Under the pieces are notes generated by a model. That model did no database searches. It was not told the DNA's origin and saw only the letters and a program-made list of their open reading frames with translations. This document shows positions 1 to 9,194 of a DNA stretch of 64,000 nucleotides, one piece after another. Location of the stretch: positions 124,001-188,000 of the forward strand of contig JAIUOR010000060.1 in NCBI GenBank assembly GCA_020161795.1, written 5' to 3'. The position numbers and the translations under genes were made by a program. Source of the stretch: Actinomycetota bacterium. GTDB lineage: Bacteria; Actinomycetota; Actinomycetes; Propionibacteriales; Propionibacteriaceae. The first letter of the stretch is position 1. The number at the start of each line of letters is the position of its first letter.

Positions 1-803
1 TCGAACGTGCAGCGAATTACGTCATCCTGGTGATCTTCGCCTTCATCGTGCTGGCGCCGATCGGGGTGATCCTCAGCCTGGCCTTCGGCCCGCAGAATGC
101 GGTGGCCGAACGGGAGGGCGGCAGCTTCCACCCCGAGAACTTCGCCGACGCCTGGGTGATCGGACGGTTCGGTCAGTACCTGCTCACCTCGGTGGCGGTC
201 GCGGCGATCGTGGTGGTGCTGTCGGTGACCGTGTCTATCCTGGCCGGCTACGCCCTGGGGACGATGCGGTTCCGGGGCCAGGGCATCGTCTTCCTGCTGT
301 TCCTGCTGGGGATCATGGTGCCGGCCGAGGCGTTCGTCATCCCGCTCTTCTTCGACCTGCGCCAACTGGGTCTGACCAACACGATCTGGGGTGTCGCCCT
401 GCCGCAGGTGGCGATGTCGATCGCCTTCGGCACCTACTGGATGCGCACCTACTTCCGCTCCTCCTCGGTGGCGCTGATCGAGGCCGCGCGGCTGGACGGC
501 GCCGGCTCGCTGCGCATCCTGTGGCAGATCCTGGTTCCGGTCGGGCGACCCGCCATCCTCACCCTGGTGCTGCTGGTCTTCATGTGGACCTGGAACGAGT
601 TCCTGATCCCACTGGTGATGTCGCCGAACGCGACCATCCGGACGGCGCCGCTCGGCCTGGCCTTCTTCCAGGGCCAGTACACCCAGGGAACCGCCCTGCT
701 GGCCGCCGGAGCCGTCCTGGTGGCCGCCCCCGTGGTGGTGCTCTACATCTTCCTGCAGCGCCACTTCATCAAGGGGATGCTCGAAGGCGCCGTCCGGGAG
801 TGA
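1..803 (+). CDS. Carbohydrate ABC transporter permease (MalG-like), 5' end outside window
   Basis: Inner-membrane permease subunit of a sugar ABC importer. The frame is open to the first base of the window, so the gene starts upstream; a GTG at position 30 is internal. Several hydrophobic segments are visible, and the cytoplasmic EAA loop that contacts the ATPase is present (EAARLDGAGSLRILWQILVP), the hallmark of binding-protein-dependent permeases. The C-terminus ends in a short basic/acidic tail typical of MalG-type proteins. Solute-binding protein, partner permease and ATPase are not in the window, so the substrate is unknown. It converges on the next gene with a 9-bp gap. Confidence 0.9.
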   Translation, partial: ERAANYVILVIFAFIVLAPIGVILSLAFGPQNAVAEREGGSFHPENFADAWVIGRFGQYLLTSVAVAAIVVVLSVTVSILAGYALGTMRFRGQGIVFLLFLLGIMVPAEAFVIPLFFDLRQLGLTNTIWGVALPQVAMSIAFGTYWMRTYFRSSSVALIEAARLDGAGSLRILWQILVPVGRPAILTLVLLVFMWTWNEFLIPLVMSPNATIRTAPLGLAFFQGQYTQGTALLAAGAVLVAAPVVVLYIFLQRHFIKGMLEGAVRE

Positions 804-812
804 GACGGCGAC

Positions 813-1238
813 TCAGCCCACCGCTGACGCAGCCGGAACCCCCAGGAGTCGGCGGACGCCCGCTCGGGCCAGCAGCAACGTGATCACCAGCCCGGTCACC
901 GCGAAGAACCCGCCCAGCTTCACCTGGTCGGCGAAGAAGAGGGCGACCAGTTCGAGCACCACGAACTTGCTCCCGAAGGCCAGCAGCCACAGCAGGAACC
1001 CGGCGGCGATCCGGGCGCGCGGCGTGGTCGCGGCCTTCACCCGGTTCTTCGCCCACACCACGCCCTCCAGGACGATCTTGAGCAGCACCGCCGTCAGCAG
1101 CGACAGGGTGAAGGTCTCGGTGATGATCATGGGCAGGTATTCGACGGCCAGGTTGATCACGACCACGTAGACGAAGATGTCGACGATATCGGCCGGTGCG
1201 ATCCGGGGGACGGACCTGGCGGGCGGTGTGGTGGTCAC
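813..1238 (-). CDS. Conserved integral membrane protein, function unknown
   Basis: A 141-residue protein with about four hydrophobic segments (around residues 18-36, 42-60, 76-98 and 105-125) and short basic loops, so a small integral membrane protein. I do not recognise a catalytic motif. Small multi-span proteins of this kind are common in actinobacteria and are usually annotated hypothetical. It is on the opposite strand to the sugar permease and the ferredoxin; only about 85 bp separate its start from the end of the next minus-strand gene, so those two could be co-transcribed. Confidence 0.65.
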   Translation of the reverse strand: MTTTPPARSVPRIAPADIVDIFVYVVVINLAVEYLPMIITETFTLSLLTAVLLKIVLEGVVWAKNRVKAATTPRARIAAGFLLWLLAFGSKFVVLELVALFFADQVKLGGFFAVTGLVITLLLARAGVRRLLGVPAASAVG

Positions 1239-1324
1239 TGTCGGTCCTCAACGGTCGGGTGCGCCGGGCGGGCACGGAGCGATCGTAGCCCCGGGCGGAC
1301 CCGGTGGTCGATGCCCGGCCGGCG

Positions 1325-1849
1325 TCAGGTGTGCTCGGAGAACCCGCGGGCGAGCAGGGCCTCGATGGCGGCCGGGTCGTCGGTGCGTACCTGCATGCTG
1401 CGGGCACCGGAGCGGGTGGCCCACCAGGCGACCTGTTCCAGCGGCTCGGTGGGATCGGCGGTGACCCATTCTCCGTCGGTCCGGGCGACGGCGGGGACGA
1501 CCACGGACGGCGGCGGCTCCAAGCCGTCCAGCAGATCGAAGAGGCGGATCACGAACCGTCGGCCGTGCACGCCCGTGCGCTCGGCCATGGCGTCCAGCAG
1601 GTCGGCCGGCATCCGCAGCGGATCGCGTCCGCGGGAGACCGGAACCTGGTGCCCGGCCACGACGGCGGCCAGCGCGATGGTGTGTTCGGCGCCGCGCCGA
1701 TCCAGCACTGTCATGGCCCGATCGTCCGCCGCGAGCACGTAGCCGACGACGTCGCGGGTGCCGCCCTCGGGCACCGTGAACCGCACTGTCACCCGTACCC
1801 CGGGTCGGGTTGGGACGCGGTGCGGCTTTTCGCGGTCGAGTGAGTTCAT
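1325..1849 (-). CDS. SH3-like domain protein resembling the N-terminal part of Rv0428c-type acetyltransferases
   Basis: A 174-residue protein. Residues about 14-65 ([20 protein letters not shown], then [19 protein letters not shown]) resemble the small beta-barrel preceding the GNAT domain in actinobacterial Rv0428c-like acetyltransferases. A full GNAT fold is not evident, but the C-terminus ([17 protein letters not shown]) looks like the final strand of one, so this may be a short or decayed relative. I chose ATG at 1849; the frame stays open to 1897, but that would overlap the ferredoxin start on the other strand. Divergent from fdxA, with 46 bp between the starts. Confidence 0.55.
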   Translation of the reverse strand: MNSLDREKPHRVPTRPGVRVTVRFTVPEGGTRDVVGYVLAADDRAMTVLDRRGAEHTIALAAVVAGHQVPVSRGRDPLRMPADLLDAMAERTGVHGRRFVIRLFDLLDGLEPPPSVVVPAVARTDGEWVTADPTEPLEQVAWWATRSGARSMQVRTDDPAAIEALLARGFSEHT

Positions 1850-1895
1850 CGGTTGTACAGTAGGCGACGAAGCGTCGCCAGAGGAGCCAATCGAC

Positions 1896-2216
1896 ATGAC
1901 CTACGTGATCACCTTGCCCTGCGTGGATATCAAGGATCGCGCGTGCGTCGAGGAATGCCCGGTCGACTGCATCTACGAGGGCAACCGGATGCTCTACATC
2001 CATCCCGACGAATGCGTCGACTGCGGGGCCTGCGAGCCCGTCTGCCCGGTCGAGGCGATCTACTACGAGGACGACGTCCCCGCCGACCAGGCCGAGTACT
2101 ACGACATCAACGTCCACTTCTTCGACGAGATCGGCTCGCCCGGCGGCGCCGCCCGTCAGGGGCCGATCGACTACGACCACCCGACCGTGGCGGCCCTGCC
2201 GCCGCAGGGCGAGTGA
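1896..2216 (+). CDS. fdxA: 7Fe ferredoxin (3Fe-4S/4Fe-4S)
   Basis: A 106-residue cytoplasmic electron carrier. Cysteines lie at residues 9, 17, 21, 25, 40, 43, 46 and 50 (motif [11 protein letters not shown] in the second half), the arrangement seen in mycobacterial and streptomycete FdxA/FdxC proteins carrying one 3Fe-4S and one 4Fe-4S cluster. An acidic C-terminal tail follows. A GAGGAG ribosome site precedes the ATG. Its last codons overlap the start of the aminotransferase gene, a conserved actinobacterial pairing with dapC, so the two are translationally coupled. Confidence 0.95.
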   Translation: MTYVITLPCVDIKDRACVEECPVDCIYEGNRMLYIHPDECVDCGACEPVCPVEAIYYEDDVPADQAEYYDINVHFFDEIGSPGGAARQGPIDYDHPTVAALPPQGE

Positions 2217-3307
2217 GCCTCGCGGGCCGGCTCCCCGACTTCCCCTGGGATTCGCTGGCGGACGCCCGCGCCCTGGCGGCCTCCCATCCGGGCGGCCTGG
2301 TCGATCTCTCGGTCGGCACCCCGGTCGATCCCACCCCCGGGCTCGCGCAGCGGGCGCTGCGCGAGGCGTCGGACGCTCCCGGCTACCCGACCACCTGGGG
2401 AACCCCCGCGCTGCGCGCGGCCATCGTCGACTACCTCACCAGCCGCTGGCGGGCTCACGGCCTGACCGAGCATGGCGTGCTGCCGGTGATCGGCACCAAG
2501 GAACTGGTCGCCTGGCTGCCCACCCTGCTCGGGCTGTCGGAGGCCGACACCGTGGTGTATCCCGAGATCGCCTACCCGACCTACGAGGTGGGCGCCCGCA
2601 TCGCCCGGGCGAACCCGGTCGCCTGCGACGATCCGTCTGAGATCGCCGGGCTGCGGCCGGGGCTGGTCTGGATCAACTCCCCGGCCAACCCGCACGGACG
2701 GATCCTCAGCCTGGACGAGACCCGGGCCTGGGTCGAGGCCGCCCGGAGCGTGGGCGCGGTGCTGGCCAGCGACGAGTGCTACGGGGAGTTCGGCTGGGAG
2801 GCCGAGCCGGTCTCCGTGCTCGACCCGCGGGTGAACGACGGCTCGCTGGACGGGCTGCTGGCCGTCCACTCGCTCTCCAAGCGGTCGAACGCGGCCGGGT
2901 ACCGGGCCGGCTTCGTCGCCGGCGATCCGGCCCTGATCGGCCCGCTGCTGGAGGTGCGCAAGCACGCCGGGATGATGCTGCCCGCCCCGATCCAGGCCGC
3001 GATGGTTGCGCTGCTCGGTGACACCGGCCACGTGGACGACCAGCGCGAGCGGTACCTGCACCGACGTGCCCTGCTGCGTCCTGCGTTGGAGGCCGCCGGC
3101 TACCGGGTGGAGTACTCCGAGGGCTCGCTCTACCTGTGGTGCACCCGTGGCGAGCACTGCCGCGCCAGCATCGACCACCTCGCCTCGCTGGGCATCCTGG
3201 CCGCCCCCGGCGACTTCTACGGCCCGGCCGGCGAGCAGTTCGTCAGGGTGGCGCTGACCGCCACCGACGAGCGGATCGCGGCGGCCGCCGCGCGGCTGCG
3301 CGGCTAA
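2213..3307 (+). CDS. dapC: Succinyldiaminopimelate aminotransferase (DapC-type, PLP-dependent)
   Basis: A 364-residue fold-type I aminotransferase, predicted to transfer the amino group from glutamate to N-succinyl-2-amino-6-ketopimelate in lysine and peptidoglycan precursor synthesis. The motif INSPANPHG (about residue 154) and the PLP-binding lysine in [13 protein letters not shown] (K223) are visible. GTG at 2213 overlaps the ferredoxin stop by four bases, and this start puts the N-terminus where family members begin (LPDFPWDSL). dapD and dapE lie 5-6 kb downstream and dapA at 15 kb, which supports the pathway. Other class I aminotransferase substrates cannot be excluded. Confidence 0.88.
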   Translation: MSLAGRLPDFPWDSLADARALAASHPGGLVDLSVGTPVDPTPGLAQRALREASDAPGYPTTWGTPALRAAIVDYLTSRWRAHGLTEHGVLPVIGTKELVAWLPTLLGLSEADTVVYPEIAYPTYEVGARIARANPVACDDPSEIAGLRPGLVWINSPANPHGRILSLDETRAWVEAARSVGAVLASDECYGEFGWEAEPVSVLDPRVNDGSLDGLLAVHSLSKRSNAAGYRAGFVAGDPALIGPLLEVRKHAGMMLPAPIQAAMVALLGDTGHVDDQRERYLHRRALLRPALEAAGYRVEYSEGSLYLWCTRGEHCRASIDHLASLGILAAPGDFYGPAGEQFVRVALTATDERIAAAAARLRG

Positions 3308-4257
3308 CCCGCTGGGACGTAGCCGGCGTCCGCCACGGTCCGGGTGCCGTCGGGGGAGAGCAGCCACTCCATCACCTGCCGGGCCGGGCTGTCGGCGGGC
3401 TCGTCGGCCCGGATGATCACGAAGAAGTCGTTCACGTACGGATACTTGCCAGCGCCGATCGTCTCGTGGGAGGGCATCACGTCTCCGATGCCGAGCATCC
3501 GGATGCCCTCCACCGCGTACATGTTGGCCAGGTAGTAGTAAACCGAGTAGCCCAGCGCGTTGCCGGAGTTGGCGTAGTCGGAGACTCCTTCGATGATGCC
3601 GCCCATGTCGTCGGTGACGAGTTCGGAGGGCGCCTTGGCCATTGTCCGGTCGCCCATCACATACTTGCGCATCAGCGCCTGGGAGCCGGATTCCTCGGTC
3701 CGCTGGTAGGCGACGATCCCGATGTCGTCGCCGCCGACCTGTTTCCAGTTGGTGATCCTGCCGGTGTAGATGTCGCGCAACTGCTCGGTGGTGAGCGAGG
3801 TGACCGGGTTGGCTGCGTTGGTGAAGAACACCAGGGCGTCACGCCCGATCGGGTGGGATTCGAGCTTCACCCCGGAGTCTTCGACCTCCTGCTTCACGGT
3901 GGCGTTGGCCTCGTAGACCAGCAGCAGGTCGGTCTCGCCGGCGACCAGTGCCCGGTAGGCGTTCGGGGTCGTGGTCACCTGGACGGCATTGTCCGCCTCG
4001 GCTGCCGAGGCGCCGGTCAGCCGCTGGATCACCAGCGAGATCAACGGGATGTTCGCGGTAGAGCCGTCGAACCGGGGCAGGGTCTCGAAGCTGAACGGGT
4101 GGCTGGACGGCTCCGGGGTGTCGGGCTGGGTGGGCACGCTCGGCGAGGACGGCGGGGCCGGATCGGAGGACGTGCTCGGGGTCGGCTGCGTAGCCGGGGT
4201 GCACGCCGTGAGCGTGAGTGCGAGCGCGGCGGCGATACCGATCAGGCGGGCGGTCAT
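3304..4257 (-). CDS. PstS-like substrate-binding lipoprotein
   Basis: A 317-residue secreted lipoprotein. The signal peptide ends in the lipobox LTAC (lipidated Cys19), followed by a Pro/Ser/Thr-rich linker (about 20-55) and a periplasmic-binding fold related to PstS (TTPNAYRALVAGETDLLLVY, FFTNAANPVTSLTTEQLRDI, YTGRITNWKQVGG). The last motif is characteristic of phosphate-binding-type proteins. No pst permease or ATPase genes are adjacent. The ATG lies one base after the stop of the upstream WG-repeat-like lipoprotein, so the two form an operon, which suggests an extracytoplasmic sensing or scaffolding role rather than classical uptake. The ligand is unknown. Confidence 0.8.
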   Translation of the reverse strand: MTARLIGIAAALALTLTACTPATQPTPSTSSDPAPPSSPSVPTQPDTPEPSSHPFSFETLPRFDGSTANIPLISLVIQRLTGASAAEADNAVQVTTTPNAYRALVAGETDLLLVYEANATVKQEVEDSGVKLESHPIGRDALVFFTNAANPVTSLTTEQLRDIYTGRITNWKQVGGDDIGIVAYQRTEESGSQALMRKYVMGDRTMAKAPSELVTDDMGGIIEGVSDYANSGNALGYSVYYYLANMYAVEGIRMLGIGDVMPSHETIGAGKYPYVNDFFVIIRADEPADSPARQVMEWLLSPDGTRTVADAGYVPAG

Positions 4258-4258
4258 G

Positions 4259-5779
4259 TCAGTCCTCCAGGGTGGTGTAGCGGCTTTCGCGGTAGAGCCA
4301 GCGGCCGGCCTCGTCGATGAAGCCCTGATGGCTGCCGGCCGTCGCCCAGTAGTAGCCCGAGGCGGTGTCCCGCACCGCCCCCTCGACCCCGGTGACATCG
4401 CGGAACTCCGTCCGTTCGCCGTCGGCCCGGTAGACGGCGGGTGGCGCGGCGGCCACCTCGGGGCCGCACCTGATCCAGGCACCCACCGTCTCGCAGTAGG
4501 ACGGCCGGTCGAGGGCGAAGGTGATGCCGGTGGCTGCATCGTGAATGCGGGTCGCCGGCCCCTCCGGCGGGGCGTCGGAGAACTGCGTGGGGCTCAGGGC
4601 CCGGTCGAAGCCCTCCGGAGGATCGATCAGCCTGCCCTCGGGCAGCAGCAGGACCTGCGGCGGGCCGGCGTGCGGATGGACGTCGCAGACCGTCGGCGAA
4701 CTCCAGCCGCAGCCGGTCGTCTCGGCCACCCCGGGTTCGAGGATGACCCGCAGGTCCAGCCCGAGCAGACCCGGGTCGCTCTGATGGAGCGCGTCGGGTT
4801 CGACCTGGTAGCCCCACTGGGTGGCGTAAACCCGGGCCCAGTCGCCACCCACCCGCTGGAAGGCGGTGTCGATGAAGTGGACGCTGGTGTCGTCCCCGAC
4901 CACCGCGTACCCGGCCTGGAAGGGATCGGCCCGTCGGAAGGCCGGTTCGAGGGCCCAGCCACCGGAGCGATCGAGGTAGCCGTTCAGCGGCGCCTCCTCG
5001 GGTTCGGCGTAGGTGTCGATCGGCACGGTGCTGGCCGGGATCAGGGCAAGGTCGGCCGGGCTCGCCGAAGCGTCGGGGTAGCCGGCCAGGAAGCCGGGGT
5101 GCGGGGTCTTCTCGCCCGTGACCAGATCGAGGAAGTACTCGCCCTTGGCGCGATGGACGTTCACCGTCCTGCGGTCGATCGTGGTGACCGTGCGTCCCGG
5201 CTTCGCCTCGATCATCGTCTCGCCGGAGCGAAGGTCGAACAGCCCGGAGCCGAACTCGAGGGGCCCGATCTCGCTGCTGTGGGTCACAAAGACGGCGTGG
5301 GTATCGCCCACGCAGTCGGCGAATCGACCCGGGACATGGCCGATCACCTCGCCGGAGAGATCGAGGATGTCGGCCGGCGCGGTGCCCGAGCCGGCCAGGA
5401 CGAGGGCTGTCCGGCCGGCGTCGTCCCGGCAATAGCTGAACCACGCGTAGCGGGGTGGCACGACGGGGGTGCCCTGGACGTCGATGAAGCCGTACTGGAT
5501 CTGCTCGGTGGCCCAGCCCTCCAGACCGATGGTCCGGGTCGACGTGGTGGGCCATAGCATCGGCCCGCCGTCGGCAGCTGGCATGGCCGATGGGCCGGAG
5601 TAGCCGGTCGGAGCCGGGGCCGGTGGGGTAGGGCTTGCTGCCGGGGGAGAAGGGCTCGGGAACCGGGACGCGGTCTCGGAGGGCTGTGGTGTGCCGGGAG
5701 TGCAGGCGGCCAGCGTCAGAGCGGCGGCCGCCAGCGCCGCGGCGCCGCGTCCCGGGTGCGTCCTCACACCCACGAGCAT
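4259..5779 (-). CDS. WG-repeat-like lipoprotein, function unknown
   Basis: A 506-residue predicted lipoprotein: basic N-terminus, hydrophobic core, lipobox LAAC (Cys26), then a Pro/Ser-rich linker to about residue 60. The rest contains motifs typical of WG (KWG) beta-repeats: YGFIDVQGTPVVPPRY near residue 96, NGYLDRSGGWALEPAF near 270 and QGFIDEAGRWLYRESRY at the C-terminus. It is clearly paralogous to the divergently transcribed protein starting at about 5960: both share an AMPAADGxPMLWPT segment, the same order of motifs and the same C-terminal ending. Start codon choice among ATG 5779 and nearby in-frame GTGs is uncertain. Couples to the PstS-like gene downstream. Confidence 0.72.
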   Translation of the reverse strand: MLVGVRTHPGRGAAALAAAALTLAACTPGTPQPSETASRFPSPSPPAASPTPPAPAPTGYSGPSAMPAADGGPMLWPTTSTRTIGLEGWATEQIQYGFIDVQGTPVVPPRYAWFSYCRDDAGRTALVLAGSGTAPADILDLSGEVIGHVPGRFADCVGDTHAVFVTHSSEIGPLEFGSGLFDLRSGETMIEAKPGRTVTTIDRRTVNVHRAKGEYFLDLVTGEKTPHPGFLAGYPDASASPADLALIPASTVPIDTYAEPEEAPLNGYLDRSGGWALEPAFRRADPFQAGYAVVGDDTSVHFIDTAFQRVGGDWARVYATQWGYQVEPDALHQSDPGLLGLDLRVILEPGVAETTGCGWSSPTVCDVHPHAGPPQVLLLPEGRLIDPPEGFDRALSPTQFSDAPPEGPATRIHDAATGITFALDRPSYCETVGAWIRCGPEVAAAPPAVYRADGERTEFRDVTGVEGAVRDTASGYYWATAGSHQGFIDEAGRWLYRESRYTTLED

Positions 5780-5908
5780 TGCCCGGTCGCAGACGGCGGG
5801 TGGGCTTCACAGCGAACTCTTTGCCTATTATCAGTGGTTGGTCGAGGGTGTCATCGGTGGGTCGAGGGTTACGACCGCGAGAATGTCCTCATTAGCTGAG
5901 ATTTCGCC

Positions 5909-5929
5909 AAGGCTTCGTTAGTAAGCCTT
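5909..5929. repeat. Inverted repeat upstream of the second WG-repeat-like gene
   Basis: AAGGCTT, seven bases, AAGCCTT; about 30 bp before the start at 5960, in the 180-bp gap between two divergent paralogous genes. It is the only symmetric element I see in that gap and could be a regulator site or a small hairpin in the 5' leader. Confidence 0.3.
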
Positions 5930-5959
5930 CCTTCCCCTGCCCGGGTCGAGGACCATGGT

Positions 5960-7321
5960 TTGGTGCTTGGACGGCTCCTCCCTGCGGTGACCCTGGCGGC
6001 AGCCATGCTCATCGTCGCGAGCCCGGCCTTCGCGAACCGGCCGGCCATGCCGGCCGCCGACGGCAAGCCGATGCTGTGGCCCACGGCCACCACGACGAGC
6101 GAGGTCACCGAACGCGGCCCGCTCGAGGTCACCCGCCACGGATTCGTCGACGCCGGCGGCTCGCTGGTGATCCCGCCCCGCTACAGCTCGTACTCCTACT
6201 GCGGCGATGCCGACGGCCGTCCGCTCGCCGTGCTGGCCACCGACGGCCACGGCTCCGACCTGCTCGATCTGACCGGCGAGATCGTCGGCCACGTGGACGC
6301 CCAGTACGCCGAGTGCGCGGGAGCCGACTACCTGATCGTCGCCCAGCAGGTGTCCGGCCGATGGGGGATGGGCGTTGTCGAGGCGGCGACCGGGGACGAG
6401 GTGCTCGAGCCGTCCGGCCGGGTGAAGGTCGAAGCGATCTCGCCGGGCCTGGTGAACGTGTCCCGACCCGGCGGAGAGTATTTCCTCGAACTCGCGACCG
6501 GTGTGAGAACCACGCATCCGGGCTGGGTGACGGTGGCCGCCCAGGAGCCGGGTGCCCCCGCGATCCCGGCGGCGACCAAGCGCTCGCCCGCCGGGAAACC
6601 CAATGGCAAGCTCGGCTATGTCGACCGGACGGGGGCGTGGCTGATAGCTCCCGAGCTGGACGCCGCCAGCCAGTTCCGCAGTGGCTACGCCGTGATCGAG
6701 CAGAACGGCCGGCAGACCTTCCTGGATGTCGGCCTGCGGCGCGTCGGCGGAGAATGGGATCGGATCCGCGCGGTCACGGTGCCGACCGCGGTGGGCGAGC
6801 AGGTGGTCGGCTACTGGGTGGAGGCGGGCGGCCGCCGCGGCCTGCTCGGCCCCGACCTGCAGACCGTCGTGCAGGCCGGCCCGGGGCAGATCGACTGCCA
6901 GCCGGGCGCCGGCGGCGCCTGCGCGGTGGTGGCGCCCGATGGCAGCGCCGACATGGTGCGGCTTCCCGGAGGTGGGGCGACTCCGCTGCCACCCGGGTTC
7001 GACCGCGTCCTGACGGCCGGTCTGGTCGGCGATGGCGCGACGTCCGAAACGAGGACGAGCCGGATCCGCTCGGTGGACACCGGTCGCGCGGTCACGCTGC
7101 CCGGTCAGGCCTCCTGCCAGGGCGCCGGCGAGCTGTTCGTCGTCTGCCCCGGATCCCTGGTGGTCGACGCCGACGGCGATCGTTCCGAGTTCAGTGACGT
7201 GATCGCCGTCCCCGACGTCTCCGGCGGTGTGGCCTACTACTGGGTGACCTCCGACCGCGAGCAGGGCTTCCTCGACTCCGCCGGCCGCTGGCGTTACCGC
7301 CTCGCTACCCCGGGAAGGTGA
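5960..7321 (+). CDS. Secreted WG-repeat-like protein, paralogue of the divergent lipoprotein
   Basis: About 453 residues with an N-terminal signal sequence (hydrophobic stretch to about residue 25, ending ASPAFA) but no lipobox cysteine, so probably released or loosely surface-bound, unlike its lipidated paralogue at 4259-5779. WG-like motifs include HGFVDAGGSLVIPPRY, LGYVDRTGAWLIAPEL and the C-terminal [18 protein letters not shown] at 5960 or GTG at 5963 can start the gene; no ATG is in frame. Its 3' end overlaps the convergent lysozyme-fold gene by 17 bp. Function unknown; the divergent paralogous pair points to duplication and specialisation. Confidence 0.7.
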   Translation: MVLGRLLPAVTLAAAMLIVASPAFANRPAMPAADGKPMLWPTATTTSEVTERGPLEVTRHGFVDAGGSLVIPPRYSSYSYCGDADGRPLAVLATDGHGSDLLDLTGEIVGHVDAQYAECAGADYLIVAQQVSGRWGMGVVEAATGDEVLEPSGRVKVEAISPGLVNVSRPGGEYFLELATGVRTTHPGWVTVAAQEPGAPAIPAATKRSPAGKPNGKLGYVDRTGAWLIAPELDAASQFRSGYAVIEQNGRQTFLDVGLRRVGGEWDRIRAVTVPTAVGEQVVGYWVEAGGRRGLLGPDLQTVVQAGPGQIDCQPGAGGACAVVAPDGSADMVRLPGGGATPLPPGFDRVLTAGLVGDGATSETRTSRIRSVDTGRAVTLPGQASCQGAGELFVVCPGSLVVDADGDRSEFSDVIAVPDVSGGVAYYWVTSDREQGFLDSAGRWRYRLATPGR

Positions 7322-8168
7322 GATTGACCGTGGTCGCTCCGGCAGGATCGCCGGGGCCGTGCCAGCTGGCCGGTGCCCAGGGATCGTGTGTCCAGCCCCA
7401 CTTGCCCACGGTGACGCCGGCCAGCCCGTAGCGCTGGGTGCCGGCGATCGCGGCGTGGGCGACCGACCAGGCGACATCGGTGCTCTTGGTGGTGACCGTG
7501 ATGCCGGCGTCGGTGGCGGCGATCGTGACGGTCTTGCCGTAGGTCTTCTTGAGGTAGTCGGCCATGCCTTCGGGGTCGGCATCGCCGGGGGAGCGCACCG
7601 CGCAACTGAAGGATGCCGGAGTCTGGCCGGTGAGCGCGCTGGCCAGGGTGCGGGCCTTGGGGACGTGCTTGCGGTAGGCCTGCGGGTGGGCGCTGCGCTG
7701 TACGGCTTGGGCGATGTCGTTCAGGTCACCGTCCTCCCAGCCCTTCACCTTGACCAGTGCCTTGTAGAAGGCGGTCGCGGAGTACCACGGGTCCATGATC
7801 TCCTCGATGCTGCCCCAGCCCTGCGAGGTGCGCTGCTGGAACAACCCCACCGAATCGGCGTGCCCGTAGTCGAGGTTGCGGAGCCCCGATTCCTGATACG
7901 CGGTGGCCAGCGCGATGCTGGCGGCCCGTGGCGCGAGCCCGCGTTTGACCGAGATGCCGGAGATCAGCGCCGCGTAGTAGGCCTGGTCGGGGTCGAGCGT
8001 GGTGGTGTTGCCCTGGACGGTCGCGGTGCAGCGATCGTCGATCGGCAGGGGCACCTTGTGATACGCCGCCCAGGCGACGATCGCACCGACCACCACCAGC
8101 GCGCACGCGGACACCCCGACGAGCACCTTTGCCACCAGGGCCCGGGGACGTCGGTGCTTAGTTGGCAT
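7305..8168 (-). CDS. Membrane-anchored lysozyme/transglycosylase-fold protein
   Basis: A 287-residue protein with a basic N-terminus and one transmembrane or signal-anchor helix (about residues 14-33). The extracytoplasmic domain has the pattern of actinobacterial soluble lytic transglycosylase-like proteins: [14 protein letters not shown]-type helix with a candidate catalytic Glu (residues 94-107), then [13 protein letters not shown] and [16 protein letters not shown]. Homologues are often mislabelled heavy metal transporter. The ATG at 8168 overlaps the 3' end of dapD by 11 bp, so it is translated from the dapD message; a cell-wall role would fit a diaminopimelate operon. Enzymatic activity is not proven. 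Confidence 0.7.
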   Translation of the reverse strand: MPTKHRRPRALVAKVLVGVSACALVVVGAIVAWAAYHKVPLPIDDRCTATVQGNTTTLDPDQAYYAALISGISVKRGLAPRAASIALATAYQESGLRNLDYGHADSVGLFQQRTSQGWGSIEEIMDPWYSATAFYKALVKVKGWEDGDLNDIAQAVQRSAHPQAYRKHVPKARTLASALTGQTPASFSCAVRSPGDADPEGMADYLKKTYGKTVTIAATDAGITVTTKSTDVAWSVAHAAIAGTQRYGLAGVTVGKWGWTHDPWAPASWHGPGDPAGATTVNLTFPG

Positions 8169-9075
8169 GCAGTTCCGCGTTGAGTTCGACGCCGATACCG
8201 GCCCGTTGCAGCGCCTCGACCGCACCGGTGGTCGAGTTGCGCCGGAACAGCAGCCCCGAGCGTCCCGACAGCGCAGCCGCCTTGACCACCTGGCCGTCGA
8301 GCAGCACCTTCGTCCCAGCGGTGACGTACAGCCCGGCCTCGACGACGCAGTCGTCGCCCAGCGAGATGCCGAGCCCCGATTCGGCACCCAGCAGGCAGCG
8401 CTCGCCGAGGGTGATCTGCTCCTGCCCGCCACCCGACAGCGTGCCCATGATGGACGCGCCGCCGCCGATGTCGGTGCCGTCGCCCACGACGACCCCGGCC
8501 GAGATCCGGCCCTCGACCATGGAGGTGCCCAGGGTGCCGGCGTTGAAGTTGACGAAGCCTTCGTGCATCACGGTGGTGCCGGCCGCCAGGTGGGCGCCGA
8601 GCCGCACCCGGTCGGCGTCGGCGATCCGGACGCCGGCGGGAACCACGTAGTCGACCATGCGGGGGAACTTGTCCACCCCGAAGACGGTCACCTGGCCGCG
8701 GCCACGCAGCGCGAGCCGGGTCTGCTCGAAGCCGTCGGCCAGGCAGGGGCCGTGGTTCGTCCAGGCGACGTTCACCAGCACGCCGAAGATGCCGGTGAGG
8801 TCGATGCTGCGCGGGACGCACAGTCGCGCGCTCAGCAGGTGAAGCCGCAGGTAGGCGTCCGGGACGCCGGCCGGTGGTTCGTCCAGATCGATCTCGACCA
8901 GCAGCACCTCGGTCCGCACCCGGCGGTCGTCATCCCTGCCGGACGCCGCCACCAGGGCTGCCGGCGCCTCGCTGCCGTCGTGCGCGCCGAGGGCGGGCGC
9001 GGGAAACCAGGTGTCGAGCACCTGGCCGGATTCGTGGATGGTGGCAAGGCCCCAAGCGGCAGCGGGTCTGGTCAT
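8158..9075 (-). CDS. dapD: 2,3,4,5-tetrahydropyridine-2,6-dicarboxylate N-succinyltransferase
   Basis: A 305-residue acyltransferase of the succinyl branch of lysine/DAP synthesis, transferring succinate from succinyl-CoA to tetrahydrodipicolinate. The C-terminal half shows left-handed beta-helix hexapeptide repeats ([60 protein letters not shown]) and the family segment [14 protein letters not shown]. The N-terminal domain is the actinobacterial form, unlike the shorter E. coli DapD. ATG at 9075 is the first in-frame start. Divergent from dapE, starts 119 bp apart, so the intergenic region probably holds both promoters. Confidence 0.93.
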   Translation of the reverse strand: MTRPAAAWGLATIHESGQVLDTWFPAPALGAHDGSEAPAALVAASGRDDDRRVRTEVLLVEIDLDEPPAGVPDAYLRLHLLSARLCVPRSIDLTGIFGVLVNVAWTNHGPCLADGFEQTRLALRGRGQVTVFGVDKFPRMVDYVVPAGVRIADADRVRLGAHLAAGTTVMHEGFVNFNAGTLGTSMVEGRISAGVVVGDGTDIGGGASIMGTLSGGGQEQITLGERCLLGAESGLGISLGDDCVVEAGLYVTAGTKVLLDGQVVKAAALSGRSGLLFRRNSTTGAVEALQRAGIGVELNAELHAN

Positions 9076-9194
9076 GGTGGCCAGCGTACCCGCGCCGCCG
9101 TGAGCGCCGGCCCCGGACTCCGGCGCCGAGAATCCGGCCGGGCACCGAACCCCCACCGGATGAGGAAGCCCGGGCAGGCCGTAGGATTCCCGGC

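Noticed and set aside
2171-3367. Antisense open frame of about 400 codons across dapC
   Set aside because: Low-complexity shadow of the aminotransferase; no ribosome site and no family motif.
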